Origin: Nocardioides soli
GTDB lineage: Bacteria; Actinomycetota; Actinomycetes; Propionibacteriales; Nocardioidaceae
NCBI RefSeq assembly: GCF_014191495.1
Contig: NZ_JACHWR010000008.1
Location: forward strand, 1 to 48,941
Length of the DNA: 48,941 bases
Direction: 5' to 3'
Part shown: one piece after another, positions 32,020 to 41,401 of the stretch
Layout: the number at the start of each line of letters is the position of its first letter
Position numbering within the stretch: the stretch's first letter is position 1
Program-made: the position numbers and the translations under genes
The notes under the pieces: model-generated
The model's database searches: none
The model's input: only the letters and a program-made list of their open reading frames with translations
What the model was told of the DNA's origin: nothing

Positions 32020-32712
32020 TCAAGGAGCAGCGTCGTCGGCGACGTACTTGTAGCCGACGCCGTAGACGGTGACCAGGTGTCGCGGGTCGGTCGGGTCCGG
32101 CTCGAGCTTGCGGCGCAGGTTCATCACGTGCACGTCCACGGTCCGCTCGAGCGCGTCGTGGTCGAAGCCGAACGCCGCCTCGAGGAGCCGCTGCCGGGAG
32201 AAGACCCGCCCGGGGTGGGTGACCAGCTCGCGCAGGATCCGGAACTCGGCCGGCGTGCACGGCACCAGGCGCCCGCCGAGCCGCACCTCGTGGCGCTCCT
32301 CGTCGAGGACGAGCGAGCCGGCCCGGGTGACCGCGTCACCGGGCTCGGGGCGGCTGCGCCGCAGCACCGCCTCGACCCGGGCCACCAGCTCGCGGGGGCT
32401 GAAGGGCTTGGTGACGTAGTCGTCCGCGCCCAGCTGGAGGCCCTGCACGAGGTCGTCCTCGGTCGCGCGCGCGGTGAGGAAGATGATCGGCACGTCACCC
32501 TCGGAGCGGAGGAGGTGGCACACGTCGTGACCGTCGAGCAGCGGCATCATGATGTCGAGGACGGCGAGGTCCGGCTGCCGACGCCGGCACTCGACGAGCG
32601 CGGCCCGGCCGTCGGGAACGACGACCACCGAGTGCCCGGCCCGCTCGAGGTAGGTCCGGACGAGTGCGGCGAGCTTGCGGTCGTCGTCCGCCACCAGGAT
32701 CCGTGCGCTCAC
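32020..32712 (-). CDS. OmpR/PhoB-family response regulator
   Basis: 230 residues from GTG 32712. Receiver domain with acidic pair D10-D11, phospho-acceptor D53 (LAVLDIMMP), T80 (FLTAR) and K102 (YVTKPFSP). The DNA-binding winged helix ends CTPAEFRILRELVTHPGRVFSRQRLLEAAFG...RTVDVHVMNLRRKLEPDP...VYGVGYKYV. It is separated from its probable kinase (33923-35758) by a lipoprotein gene on the other strand. The GTG is chosen because the family N-terminus starts there; the frame further upstream runs through its own promoter boxes. Confidence 0.95.
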   Translation of the reverse strand: MSARILVADDDRKLAALVRTYLERAGHSVVVVPDGRAALVECRRRQPDLAVLDIMMPLLDGHDVCHLLRSEGDVPIIFLTARATEDDLVQGLQLGADDYVTKPFSPRELVARVEAVLRRSRPEPGDAVTRAGSLVLDEERHEVRLGGRLVPCTPAEFRILRELVTHPGRVFSRQRLLEAAFGFDHDALERTVDVHVMNLRRKLEPDPTDPRHLVTVYGVGYKYVADDAAP

Positions 32713-32716
32713 CGCG

Positions 32717-32812
32717 TCATCCTGGCAGCCGGCTGCCAAGAACCTGTGAAGAACGAACGGGTGCGCACCCACACCGGTTCTTGACGGCGTCTTCACGAGG
32801 CGCTGCGACCGT
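32717..32812. promoter_or_regulatory. Divergent response-regulator boxes (RR gene / lipoprotein gene)
   Basis: Minus strand: GTTCTTCACAGGTTCTTGG holds two half-sites (TTCTTCAC, TTCTTGGC) with an 11-bp period, followed by the palindrome GGCAGCCGGCTGCC and then GTG 32712. Plus strand: TTCTTGAC and GTCTTCAC, again 11 bp apart (32779-32797), then GCTGCGACCGT ending 6 nt before ATG 32819. Direct repeats with 11-bp period are typical for OmpR/PhoB-type regulators. The same modules recur at 35791-35880. Confidence 0.65.
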
Positions 32813-32818
32813 CGCGCC

Positions 32819-33901
32819 ATGCGTCGACAACTCCTGCACCCGGCCGCCGCCGCGGCGGTCCTCGCCCTGCTCCTCGGCCTCTCGGCCTGCTCCTCCGGAG
32901 CCGACGATCCCGACCCCTCCCCGGCCGCCGCGTCCGGTACGCCGGAGACCGGGTCGGACGACTCCGACGACGGGTCGGACGACGGCGGCCTGCCGGTCGG
33001 CCCGCTCGACGACTACATCGGGGTCGGCGCGGGAGCCGCGCTGAGCACCGACGACGCCGAGTACCTCGAGTTCGAGGAGGAGATCGCGCGGTGCATGGCC
33101 GCCGAGGGGTTCGAGTACGTGCCGTTCGTGCCCGACGTCGACGCGACGCTGCTGCCGGACGGCTCCATGACGCTGGACGTGACCGGAGGCAGCTTCCCCG
33201 ACCTGCCGCCCGACGAGTTCGCGGCGCGGTTCGGCTACGGCATCAGCACCGAGCCGCCGGCGGACCGTGAGGAGCAGCGCGACCCCAACGAGGCGATCGT
33301 CGCGCGGATGAGCGTCGCGGAGCGGGTCGCCTACCACCAGGCGCTCTACGGCGACGTCAACACCCTGGACGACCGTGGCTACCTGGCGGGCACCGCGATG
33401 TCGAACACGGAGACGTCCTGCGTCGGCCGCGCGGACGCCGGCGAGCCCACCGCTGACGAGCGCCGGAGTGCCGAGAAGCGCGCCCAGCGGGTGCGCGACA
33501 GCTTCGCGAGCCTGCTGAAGCGGGTCGGCGATCTCCGCGACGAGCAGCTGGCGGACCCGCGGGTCGAGGCCGCGACGTCGTCCTGGTCGAGCTGCCTGGC
33601 CGCCGCCGGGCACCGCGGGTTCACCGAGCTCGACCAGCCCCGGGCCCGCGCCCGCGACGACGCCCGGAAGCTGCTCGGCCCCGACCTGTCGGGGATGGCG
33701 GACGCCGATCCGACCCGCCTGGCCGCCCTCCGCACCGCCGAGGTCGACCTGGCCGTCGCCGACGAGGCCTGCCTGCGGGACTGGCGACGGACCTTCCGGG
33801 CGGTGAAGCTGGACACCGAGGAGCGGTTCGTGCGCGACAACCTCGAGGAGCTCGAGGCGTTCCGCACCGCGATGGCCGCCGCGGTCGCCGACCAGGAATA
33901 G
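32819..33901 (+). CDS. Secreted lipoprotein of unknown function, two-component partner
   Basis: 360 residues. Lipobox GLSAC (Cys24) and a long acidic Asp/Ser/Gly linker (about 25-60). The mature part has four spaced cysteines (EEIARCMAAEGFEYVPF, SNTETSCVGRA, WSSCLAAAGH, DEACLRDWR) and many charged helical residues. I recognise no characterised family. It lies between the response-regulator and kinase genes and shares promoter elements with them and with the exporter operon, so it is probably part of the signalling or export system, for instance a surface sensor feeding the kinase. Confidence 0.8.
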   Translation: MRRQLLHPAAAAAVLALLLGLSACSSGADDPDPSPAAASGTPETGSDDSDDGSDDGGLPVGPLDDYIGVGAGAALSTDDAEYLEFEEEIARCMAAEGFEYVPFVPDVDATLLPDGSMTLDVTGGSFPDLPPDEFAARFGYGISTEPPADREEQRDPNEAIVARMSVAERVAYHQALYGDVNTLDDRGYLAGTAMSNTETSCVGRADAGEPTADERRSAEKRAQRVRDSFASLLKRVGDLRDEQLADPRVEAATSSWSSCLAAAGHRGFTELDQPRARARDDARKLLGPDLSGMADADPTRLAALRTAEVDLAVADEACLRDWRRTFRAVKLDTEERFVRDNLEELEAFRTAMAAAVADQE

Positions 33902-33922
33902 GCGGCGCAGCGGCCCCGGCTC

Positions 33923-35758
33923 TCAGTCCTGGGACCGGCCGGCGGGGAGCCAGACCGTGAACACGGCGCCCCCGCCGGCCCGCTGTCCGGCGGTCACGGC
34001 CCCGCCGTGGGCGCCGACGAGCTGCTCGACGATCGCGAGGCCGAGGCCGCTCCCCCCGGTCTCCCGGGTACGCGAGGGGTCGGCGCGGAAGAAGCGCTCG
34101 AAGACGTGCGGCAGGTGCTTCGCCGCAATGCCCGCGCCGCGGTCGGCGACCTCGACCACCACGCCGGGTCGGTCGTCGGGTCCGGCGTCTGCCCGCAGGT
34201 CCACCGTCACCGTGGCGCCCTCGGGTGAGTGCCGCACGGCGTTCGAGACCAGGTTGGCGACGACCTGCCGCAGTCGCAGCGGGTCGTGCGGGGCCGGCGC
34301 CGACGCGAGTCCGGTCCGGGCGAGCGTCACCGACCGCGACTCCGCGGCGCCCCGCATCGCGAGCAGGGCGGTGTCGACGGTCGCGGCGACGTCGCCGTCG
34401 ACCGGGTGCAGGGCGAGGCGGCCGGCGTCGGCCTGGGCGAGCACGCCGAGGTCGTCGACGACATGCTGCAACAGCGCCACCTCCTCGAGCAGCGATCCGG
34501 TCCAGGCGTCGTCGCGCTCGAGGACGCCGTCGTGCCCCGCCTCGAGGTAGCCGCGGAGGTTGGAGAGCGGCGTCCGCAGCTCGTGCGCCACGTCGCTCAC
34601 CATCCGGCGCCGCTGGTCGTCGGCCTCCCCGAGGGCCTGCGCCATCTCGTTGAAGGACCGACCCAGCCGCGCCACCTCGTCGTGGCCCGTGACGGGCACC
34701 CGGGTGGCCAGCTCCCCCGCCGCCATCTGCTGGGTGGCCTCGGTGAGCCGGCGCACCGGCCGCAGCACGCGGCGCGAGGCGACCAGGCTGGCCACCACCG
34801 CGACCACCAGGATGACGACCAGGGCGAGGACGATGCGCCGCCCGCCGACCCGGTCGACCAGGCCGCGCTCGACCGCACGGGTCTCGGAGACGTAGAGCAC
34901 CGCGCTCGGCGCGACCGACGCCCGGAGGTGCCGCGTCAGCACGGCCGTGGCGCAGTCGTTCCAGGCACGAGACACCGACGACGTACGCGCGCCGTCCGCC
35001 GCGCCCGGCACGTGCACGGTGAGCAGGTCGGGCGCGCCGCTGCCGTCGGCGCCGAAGAGCCGGGTCAGCTGCGAGGTCACTCCCCGGCGCTGCAGGCACC
35101 GGTACTCCTCCAGCGCGACGGCACTCTGCAGCCGGGCCAGATCGGCGAGCCCGCCGCGGCCGGCCCCGGCTCGGGTGGATGCGAGGTCGCGGCACGAGGT
35201 CAGCACCGTCACGTCTCCGGGCACGCCGCCCGACGGTCCCTCGTCGGCCTCGACGTCGAGGCAGATGCCGGTGAGGTCGTAGTCGCGGCGGAGCGCGGCC
35301 CGCAGGTCGCCGCCACCCGCCCGGGCGGCGAGCAGCGGCGCCGGCAGCGCCAGCTCGTCGTACGCCGCGGGCACGGCCGCCGTCGCGGCGGCGAGGATGC
35401 CGGCCAGCGGGTCGAGGACCGCGGTGGGGTCCTGGGTCCCGACCTCCCGCTGCCCGGGGTCGGACCCGGCCGAGCTGGCCAGCGGCGCACCGTCGACATT
35501 GGTCACGACGATGAGCCGCTCCGACGACGCGGCCAGCTCGCCGAGCAGGGCGCCCGCGCCCGCCCACTCGGGGCCGCCGCGGCCGAAGGCCTCCAGGCGG
35601 TCGACGATGGTCCGGTCCACGTCGGCCACCCGCACCTGCTCCCGCTCCGCGCTCGAGCGCACCGCGTCGGCGGTGAGCACCGCGGTGGCGACGCTCGCGA
35701 CGGCGGCGACCAGCACCGACGCCAGGATCGAGCGGCCGAGGAGCCCGGGGGACCTCAC
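33923..35758 (-). CDS. Membrane sensor histidine kinase with large extracellular domain
   Basis: 611 residues from GTG 35758. TM1 about 8-31, an extracellular sensor of about 275 residues with four cysteines (about C166, C189, C221, C269) and no family I know, TM2 about 309-328 and a HAMP linker. Then HisKA with the phospho-accepting His in DVAHELRTPLSN (H392), and an HATPase with N-box LVSNAVRHSPEG, G1 VADRGAGI, F-box FERFFR and G2 GGSGLGLAIV. The start is uncertain: ATG 35806 is in frame, but it lies inside the regulatory palindrome. GTG 35758 overlaps by GTGA an 11-codon leader ORF placed exactly where the regulator gene has its start. Confidence 0.9.
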   Translation of the reverse strand: MRSPGLLGRSILASVLVAAVASVATAVLTADAVRSSAEREQVRVADVDRTIVDRLEAFGRGGPEWAGAGALLGELAASSERLIVVTNVDGAPLASSAGSDPGQREVGTQDPTAVLDPLAGILAAATAAVPAAYDELALPAPLLAARAGGGDLRAALRRDYDLTGICLDVEADEGPSGGVPGDVTVLTSCRDLASTRAGAGRGGLADLARLQSAVALEEYRCLQRRGVTSQLTRLFGADGSGAPDLLTVHVPGAADGARTSSVSRAWNDCATAVLTRHLRASVAPSAVLYVSETRAVERGLVDRVGGRRIVLALVVILVVAVVASLVASRRVLRPVRRLTEATQQMAAGELATRVPVTGHDEVARLGRSFNEMAQALGEADDQRRRMVSDVAHELRTPLSNLRGYLEAGHDGVLERDDAWTGSLLEEVALLQHVVDDLGVLAQADAGRLALHPVDGDVAATVDTALLAMRGAAESRSVTLARTGLASAPAPHDPLRLRQVVANLVSNAVRHSPEGATVTVDLRADAGPDDRPGVVVEVADRGAGIAAKHLPHVFERFFRADPSRTRETGGSGLGLAIVEQLVGAHGGAVTAGQRAGGGAVFTVWLPAGRSQD

Positions 35759-35790
35759 CGCACCGTCGCCGTCGCCCGCACCGTCTCCAT
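35755..35790 (-). CDS. 11-codon leader peptide before the sensor kinase
   Basis: ATG 35790 opens METVRATATVR and stops with TGA overlapping the kinase GTG (GTGA). Aligned on the shared promoter box, this ATG falls at the same distance as the GTG of the response-regulator gene (39 bp from CTTCACA). It may couple translation of the kinase to a leaderless start. No homology can be expected for so short a peptide. Confidence 0.4.
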   Translation of the reverse strand: METVRATATVR

Positions 35791-35880
35791 CGGCACATCG
35801 TGGCATCGGGATGCCAAGAACATGTGAAGGCGCATCCTGACCGGATCGACACCGGTTCTTCACACCCCGCTGCGAACGTT
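35791..35880. promoter_or_regulatory. Divergent response-regulator boxes (kinase / exporter operon)
   Basis: Minus strand: CTTCACATGTTCTTGGCA (35828-35811) differs at one of 18 positions from the box before the regulator gene, and is followed by the inverted repeat GGCATC-CC-GATGCC. Plus strand: ACACCGGTTCTTCAC (35850-35864), then five bases and GCTGCGAACGT (35870-35880 region), ending 7 nt before ATG 35887. The plus-side order matches that before the lipoprotein gene. Confidence 0.65.
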
Positions 35881-35886
35881 CGCCGC

Positions 35887-35958
35887 ATGCCGACGCCCGA
35901 CCCGCCGCGCTCCCATCCCTCGCCCGCCGACCTCACCTCGAGGCCGGGTCCGGGATGA
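35887..35958 (+). CDS. 23-codon proline-rich leader ORF before the exporter adaptor
   Basis: ATG 35887 starts MPTPDPPRSHPSP..., 23 residues of which eight are proline, and its TGA overlaps the adaptor ATG (ATGA). Its start lies at the same place, relative to the promoter box, as the ATG of the co-regulated lipoprotein gene. It may couple adaptor translation or act as a translational attenuator, since runs of proline stall ribosomes. Confidence 0.45.
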   Translation: MPTPDPPRSHPSPADLTSRPGPG

Positions 35959-37087
35959 GGCGCTTCCGCTCCCTGCTGCTGATCACGGCGGGCTCGCTGG
36001 CGTGCGCGGGTCTCGGGTACGCCGCGGCGCTCACGATGGCACCGTCCACCGGCCGCGACGCCCCGCCGCCGACCGGTCCGGTGACCGCGGCCGTCGAGCT
36101 GCGCAAGATCACCTCGGCCGTGGTCGTGCGGGGCGACGCCAACTTCTCCGACCCGGTCCCGCTCGTGGTCCGCACGACCGCGCCGCTACCGATCGTCACC
36201 GCGGCGCCCCGGCACCGCGGCGCGACCGTCCGCGCGGGCGAGGTCGTGCTCGAGGTCGCCGGCCGTCCCGTGATCGCGCTGACCGGCGCGCTGCCGGCGT
36301 ACCGCGACCTCGCACCGGGCGACGTCGGCCCCGACGTCGCGCAGTTCGAACAGGCGCTGACCCGGATCGGGCTCGACCCCGGCGAGGTGGACGACGAGTT
36401 CACGACGTACACGAGCGCGGCCGTGGCCGACCTCTACGAACGCCTGGGCTACCCGGCGCCGACCGCGGGCACGATCGGCTCCGCACCCGACGGTGCGGCC
36501 GGCGAGGAGGCCGCGACCGGCGCCGCGGCGGCCGACGCCGACGAGGTCGTGCTGCCGATGAGCGAGGTCACCTACGTCCCCAGCCTGCCGCGCCGCGTCG
36601 ACCGTGCGCCGGCCCGGCTGGGCAAGCCGCTGCCGCGGGCCCCGATGCTCCTCTCCGGCTCCGAGCTCGTCGTCTCCATCGGGCTGACCACCGCCGACCA
36701 GGAGGTCCTGGAGGCCGGCATGCCCGTGGTCATTGACGTCCCCGGGGGCGCCGAGGTGCGCGGCCGGCTCGGCGCGGTCACGGGCACCGAGACCGGCGCC
36801 CGCACCTCGGTGCGCCTGCCCGGCCTCACCGACCGGCAGCAGCGAGCTCTCCAGGGCGCCAACGTGAAGGTGACCGTGCCGCTCGAGAGCACGCGGGGCA
36901 AGGTACTCGTCGTACCGCTCGCGGCGCTGAGCACCGATGCCGCCGGCACCGCGCGCGTCGTCCGGGTGGACCGGGACGGCTCGACGAGCACGGTCCGGGT
37001 CGAGGTCGGGCTGTCCGCCGAGGGCTACGTCGAGGTGCGCGTCGTCGACGGTGAGCTGGCCGACGGCGACCGCGTGGTGGTGGGCGA

Positions 37088-37091
<4 letters not shown>
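35955..37091 (+). CDS. Periplasmic-adaptor-like protein with peptidoglycan-binding domain
   Basis: 378 residues. One N-terminal membrane anchor (LLLITAGSLACAGLGYAAAL). A beta-rich region (VVRGDANFSDPVPLVVRTTAPLPIVTAAPRHRGATVRAGEVVLEVAGRPVIAL) resembles the lipoyl/HlyD module. A PG_binding_1-like helix triplet follows (LAPGDVGPDVAQFEQALTRIGLDPGEVDDEFTTYTSAAVADL, about 117-160). The C-terminal part (VLVVPLAALSTDAAGTARVVRV...GLSAEGYVEV) is the membrane-proximal domain of MacA-type adaptors. It would link the ABC pump to the cell wall. First structural gene of the exporter operon; its stop overlaps the ATPase start (GTGA). Confidence 0.87.
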
Positions 37092-37767
<676 letters not shown>

Positions 37768-37771
<4 letters not shown>

Positions 37772-38964
37772 GCCGCGGGAGGGCACGCCCGTGGACCCAC
37801 GTCGTCGAGGCGATGGCCGGGGTGTCGGCACGACCCGGCCGGCTGGTGCTCACGATGGTCGGCGAGGCGCTGGGCCTAGCCGCCCTAGTGGCGACCGTCA
37901 GCCTGGCGGGCACGGCGAGCGGACAGGTCGCCGACCACTTCGACCGGGCCGCCGCCGACCGGGTGACCGTGCAGCCGGAGGAGTCGCGGGCCGAGCGTGG
38001 CGCGGTGCTGCCGGCCGACGCCGAGGAGCGGATCCGCAGCCTCGAGGGCGTCGAGACGGCCGGCACGCTCACCCGCCTGGAGGTGGACGACCCGGCGCGG
38101 ACCGTGCCGGTCGTCGACCCCCAGGCGCCGCCCGACCCCACGCTCCCGGTGCTGGCGGCCTCCCCGGGCCTGCTCGACGCGGTCGACGCCGAGATCTCCG
38201 GCCGGCGGTACGACGCCGGTCACGTCGCCCGCGCCGACCCGGTCGCGCTGCTCGGCGCCGCGGCCGCGCGGCGCCTGGGCATCACGGACCTCGCCCACGG
38301 GCCGGCGGTCTTCGTCGGCGACCGGGCCCTGACGGTCGTCGGCATCATCGACGCGGTCGACGCCCGGGGCGAGCTGGTCGACTCGATCGTCGTCCCGGAG
38401 TCGACGGCGGCCCGGCTGTTCGGCTGGCAGGGAGCGCAGTCGCTGCAGGTCGAGGTCGCGCCCGGCGCCGCCGAGACGATCGCCCGTCAGGCGCCGCTGG
38501 CGATCACGCCCACGGACCCGGGCGCGCTGCTCGCCTCGGCCCCGCCGACCGACACCACGCTGCGGGAGCGGGTGCAGGGCGACGTCTCGTCGCTGCTGGT
38601 GCTCCTCGGCATCGTCACGCTGGTCGCCGGTGGCGTCGGCATCGCCAACATCATGCTGCTCTCGGTGATGGAGCGCGTCGGCGAGATCGGGCTGCGCCGG
38701 GCGCTCGGCGCGACCCGCGGCGACCTGATGACCCAGTTCCTCGTCGAGAGCGCCACCGTGGGCCTGCTCGGCGGCGTCGTCGGGACCAGCCTCGGGTTCG
38801 GCACCAGCATGCTCGTCGCACTCGCCCGCGACTGGGCGCCCGTGCTCGACGCCCGGCTGCTCGCGGCCCCGCTCGCCGGGCTGGTGATCGGCGTACTCGC
38901 CGGGGCGTTTCCCGCCTGGCGAGCCGGGTCCCTGGAGCCCGCCGAAGCGCTCCGCACCCTCTAG
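37768..38964 (+). CDS. MacB-like ABC exporter permease (FtsX domain)
   Basis: 398 residues. TM1 near 30-50, then a large extracellular MacB_PCD-type domain (about 55-265), then three C-terminal helices of the FtsX domain (LLVLLGIVTLVAGGVGIANIMLLSVMERVGEIGLRRALGATRGDLMTQFLVESATVGLLGGVVG...). Complete, ending PAEALRTL. With the ATPase and adaptor it should export a peptide, antibiotic or lipid-linked substrate; the co-regulated sensor suggests defence against envelope-active compounds. A long palindrome begins 34 bp after the stop. Confidence 0.93.
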
Positions 38965-38972
38965 AGCTGCAC

Positions 38973-39062
38973 CCGGCCCCGTCCCGATACCCAGTCCCGA
39001 TACCCAGTGACGATCTGGTCGTTCCGCGACCCCGGGAACAACCAGATCGTCACTGGGTATCG
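38973..39062. repeat. Long palindrome with 13-bp tandem duplication
   Basis: TCCCGATACCCAG occurs twice in tandem (38982-39007). The second copy begins a 28-bp arm (38998-39025) that pairs with 39035-39062 with a single mismatch around a 9-nt loop. It lies between the convergent exporter operon and the MFS gene. The GATACCC core also opens the hairpin at 22401. Possible bidirectional terminator or mobile palindrome. Confidence 0.8.
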
Positions 39063-39094
39063 CTCGGTGTGCACCCGCGAGAGGCGGACGACCG

Positions 39095-40366
39095 TTACGC
39101 CAGCGGGTGGGCGAGCTCGTCCTGCGGAAGCCGGGCCAGGACGACGGCGGCGATCGCCGCGAAGGTCGGCACCACCCCGGCCACCAGGAACGTCGTGCGC
39201 AGGCCGATCGCCTCGGAGACCGGGCCGGCCAGCGCCATCGACACCGGCATCAGGCTCACCGAGACGAAGAAGTCGAGCGAGGCGACCCGGCCGAGCAGGT
39301 GCGGCGGCACGCGACGCTGGAGCAGCGTCCCCCAGATCACCATCGGGGCCGAGAACATCGCACCGAGGACGAGCGCCGCCACCACCAGCATCCAGATCTG
39401 GGTGGCCATGCCCATCACGACGAAGGGCAGGCAGCCCACGCCCCAGAGCAGGTTCATCACGCTCAGGTAGCGGCGCGGCATCCGCAGGGACGCCATCGCC
39501 ATCGAGCCGACGGCGCCGCCGATGCCGAACGCGGCCAGCACCATCGCGTGGTCGCCCGCGTCGCCGCCCAGCTTGTCCTTGATCAGGAACGGCACCAGCA
39601 CCTCGAGCGGGCCCATGATCACGAAGATCATCAGCGACGCGAACAGCAGCGTGGCCAGCAGCCACGGCGTCCGCACCATGTAGACGAATCCCTCGCGCAG
39701 GTCGTGGCCCACCGAGCGCACCGGCTGGTCGGCGTCACGACGTACCGGCGTCAGCGGCACGGTGGTGAGCGCGAGCAGGCCGGCGACCGACGACACCGCC
39801 GCGATGCTCAGCGCGGCGGCGGGCGAGACCGCGCCGACCAGCACCCCGGCGACGGCCGGGCCGATCGCCTGGCCGATCGTCGGGCGCACCATGCCCTCGA
39901 AGCCGTTGACCGCGAGCAGGTCCTCCTCCGGCACGAGCGCCGGCAGCCAGGCGGAGTACGCCGGGTAGTAGAACGCCATCGCCGTGCCGATCGCGAAGCC
40001 CGCCACGCCCAGGTGCCACAGCAGCGTCAGGTCGGCGACCGACAGCAGCGCGACGACGGACATCGCGACGAACTCGATCCCGGCGACGCAGAGCAGGATG
40101 ACCTTCTGCGGGACCCGGTCGGCGACCACTCCGCCGAGCAGCGCCGGCAGCAGCACGCCGACCGCGGCCGCGGTCGAGACGACCGAGAGCTGCGCCGGAC
40201 CGCCGCCGATCCGGATGACCTCCCAGACCAGCCCGACCGTCCACACCCCGCCGGCGAAGGTGGCCAGCACGAGCGCCACCGCGAGGCGGCGGTACGCCGA
40301 GTGGCGGAACGGCGTGAGCGCGCGCGGCAGCCTGGTGTTCTCGAGTCGCTGCTCCACGTCGGTCAT
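39095..40366 (-). CDS. MFS transporter (MFS_3 / EntS-like exporter)
   Basis: 423 residues with about 12 hydrophobic segments. LTPFRHSAYRRLAVALVLATFAGGVWTVGLVWEV starts TM1, and the motif-A-like loop GGVVADRVPQKVILL follows TM2. FAIGTAMAFYYPAYSAWLPALVPEEDLLAVNGFEGMVRPTIGQAIGPAVAGVLV is typical of the MFS_3 group, which exports siderophores and macrolide-type drugs. The long central loop (VPLTPVRRDADQPVRSVGHDLREG) separates the two halves. ATG 40366 is preceded by AGGAGGAG. Substrate unknown. Confidence 0.92.
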   Translation of the reverse strand: MTDVEQRLENTRLPRALTPFRHSAYRRLAVALVLATFAGGVWTVGLVWEVIRIGGGPAQLSVVSTAAAVGVLLPALLGGVVADRVPQKVILLCVAGIEFVAMSVVALLSVADLTLLWHLGVAGFAIGTAMAFYYPAYSAWLPALVPEEDLLAVNGFEGMVRPTIGQAIGPAVAGVLVGAVSPAAALSIAAVSSVAGLLALTTVPLTPVRRDADQPVRSVGHDLREGFVYMVRTPWLLATLLFASLMIFVIMGPLEVLVPFLIKDKLGGDAGDHAMVLAAFGIGGAVGSMAMASLRMPRRYLSVMNLLWGVGCLPFVVMGMATQIWMLVVAALVLGAMFSAPMVIWGTLLQRRVPPHLLGRVASLDFFVSVSLMPVSMALAGPVSEAIGLRTTFLVAGVVPTFAAIAAVVLARLPQDELAHPLA

Positions 40367-40427
40367 CGCTCCTCCTCTCCGGGCCGGGGAACAGTCTGGC
40401 CGTTGCGACCGCCTGGCCCCACCGATT

Positions 40428-41393
40428 TCATCGCGGCTCGAGCACGACCTTGCCGAGCGCCCGACGCCGCTCGAGGTCGGCATGGGCGCGGGCGGCCTCG
40501 GCAAGCGGGTACGTCGTGACCAGCGGCCGCCACCCGCCCACGGCGACCCGGTCGAGCGCCCGGGCGGCGAGGCCGGGGATGCCGCCGGGGAGCCCGACCA
40601 TGCGCGGCCCGAGGCTCCAGCCGGCGGAGATCGACCGCCCGATCAGGTCGTCGGTGTCGAGCCGGGTCGGCTCGCCGGCCGAGAACCCGAACATCACCAG
40701 CCGGCCGCCGGGGCGCAGCAGCTCCAGCGCCGCGCGCCCGACCGCGCCGCCGACGCCGTCGTACACGAGGGTGACACCGTCGGCGACCTCGCGCTCCCAG
40801 CCGTCGCGGCCGTAGTCGACGACCTGGTCGGGCTCCAGCTCCGCGAGTCGGGAGGTGCGCTCGGTGCCGCGGGCGGCCGCGACCACGCGCGCGCCACGTG
40901 ACCGGGCGTCCTGCACCAGCAGCCAGCCCAGCCCGCCCGCGGCCGACGGGACCAGGACGACGTCGTCGCGGCCGGCCGGCTCGAGCTCGACGATGCCCTG
41001 CGCGGTGCGGCCGGTGCCGACGGCGGCCACCGCGTCGGCGAAGGACACGTGATCGGGCACCGGGAAGAGGAGGTCGACGGTCGCGACCGCCTGCTCGGCG
41101 TACCCGCCCGGCACCGGCCCCAGGTGGGCGACGACGCGGCGGCCGACCCAGGACTCGTCGACACCGTCGCCGACCGCATCTACGACGCCGGCGACCTCGC
41201 GGCCGGGGAGCGTCGGCAGCTCGGGAGGCGGCAGCGGACCGGGCTCGCCGCGCCGGATCGCCGTGTCGAGCAGGTGCACCCCGCTCGCGGCGACGGCGAT
41301 CCGCACCTGGCCGACGGCCGGGCTGAGGTCGGGCAGGTCCTCCAGGACCAGGCGGTCGGATGGGCCGAACTCATGGAGACGGATGGCGTGCAT
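40428..41393 (-). CDS. Zinc-independent quinone oxidoreductase (MDR family)
   Basis: 321 residues. Medium-chain dehydrogenase/reductase fold without the catalytic-zinc ligands of alcohol dehydrogenases: MHAIRLHEFGPSDRLVLEDLPDLSPAVGQVRIAVAASGVHLLDTAIRRG, then the NADPH motif VLVPSAAGGLGWLLVQDARSRGARVVAAARG. QOR-like enzymes reduce quinones or enones with NADPH. Start ATG 41393 was chosen because the family N-terminus begins there. A palindrome between possible -35 and -10 boxes lies 20 bp upstream. Confidence 0.92.
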   Translation of the reverse strand: MHAIRLHEFGPSDRLVLEDLPDLSPAVGQVRIAVAASGVHLLDTAIRRGEPGPLPPPELPTLPGREVAGVVDAVGDGVDESWVGRRVVAHLGPVPGGYAEQAVATVDLLFPVPDHVSFADAVAAVGTGRTAQGIVELEPAGRDDVVLVPSAAGGLGWLLVQDARSRGARVVAAARGTERTSRLAELEPDQVVDYGRDGWEREVADGVTLVYDGVGGAVGRAALELLRPGGRLVMFGFSAGEPTRLDTDDLIGRSISAGWSLGPRMVGLPGGIPGLAARALDRVAVGGWRPLVTTYPLAEAARAHADLERRRALGKVVLEPR

Positions 41394-41401
41394 GAGCCCA
41401 T

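Noticed and set aside
35759..35863. Upstream starts (35863, 35806) for the sensor kinase
   Set aside because: They would place coding sequence over the regulatory direct repeats and the palindrome shared with the regulator promoter; GTG 35758 gives a standard N-terminal membrane helix and a GTGA overlap. ATG 35806 remains possible.
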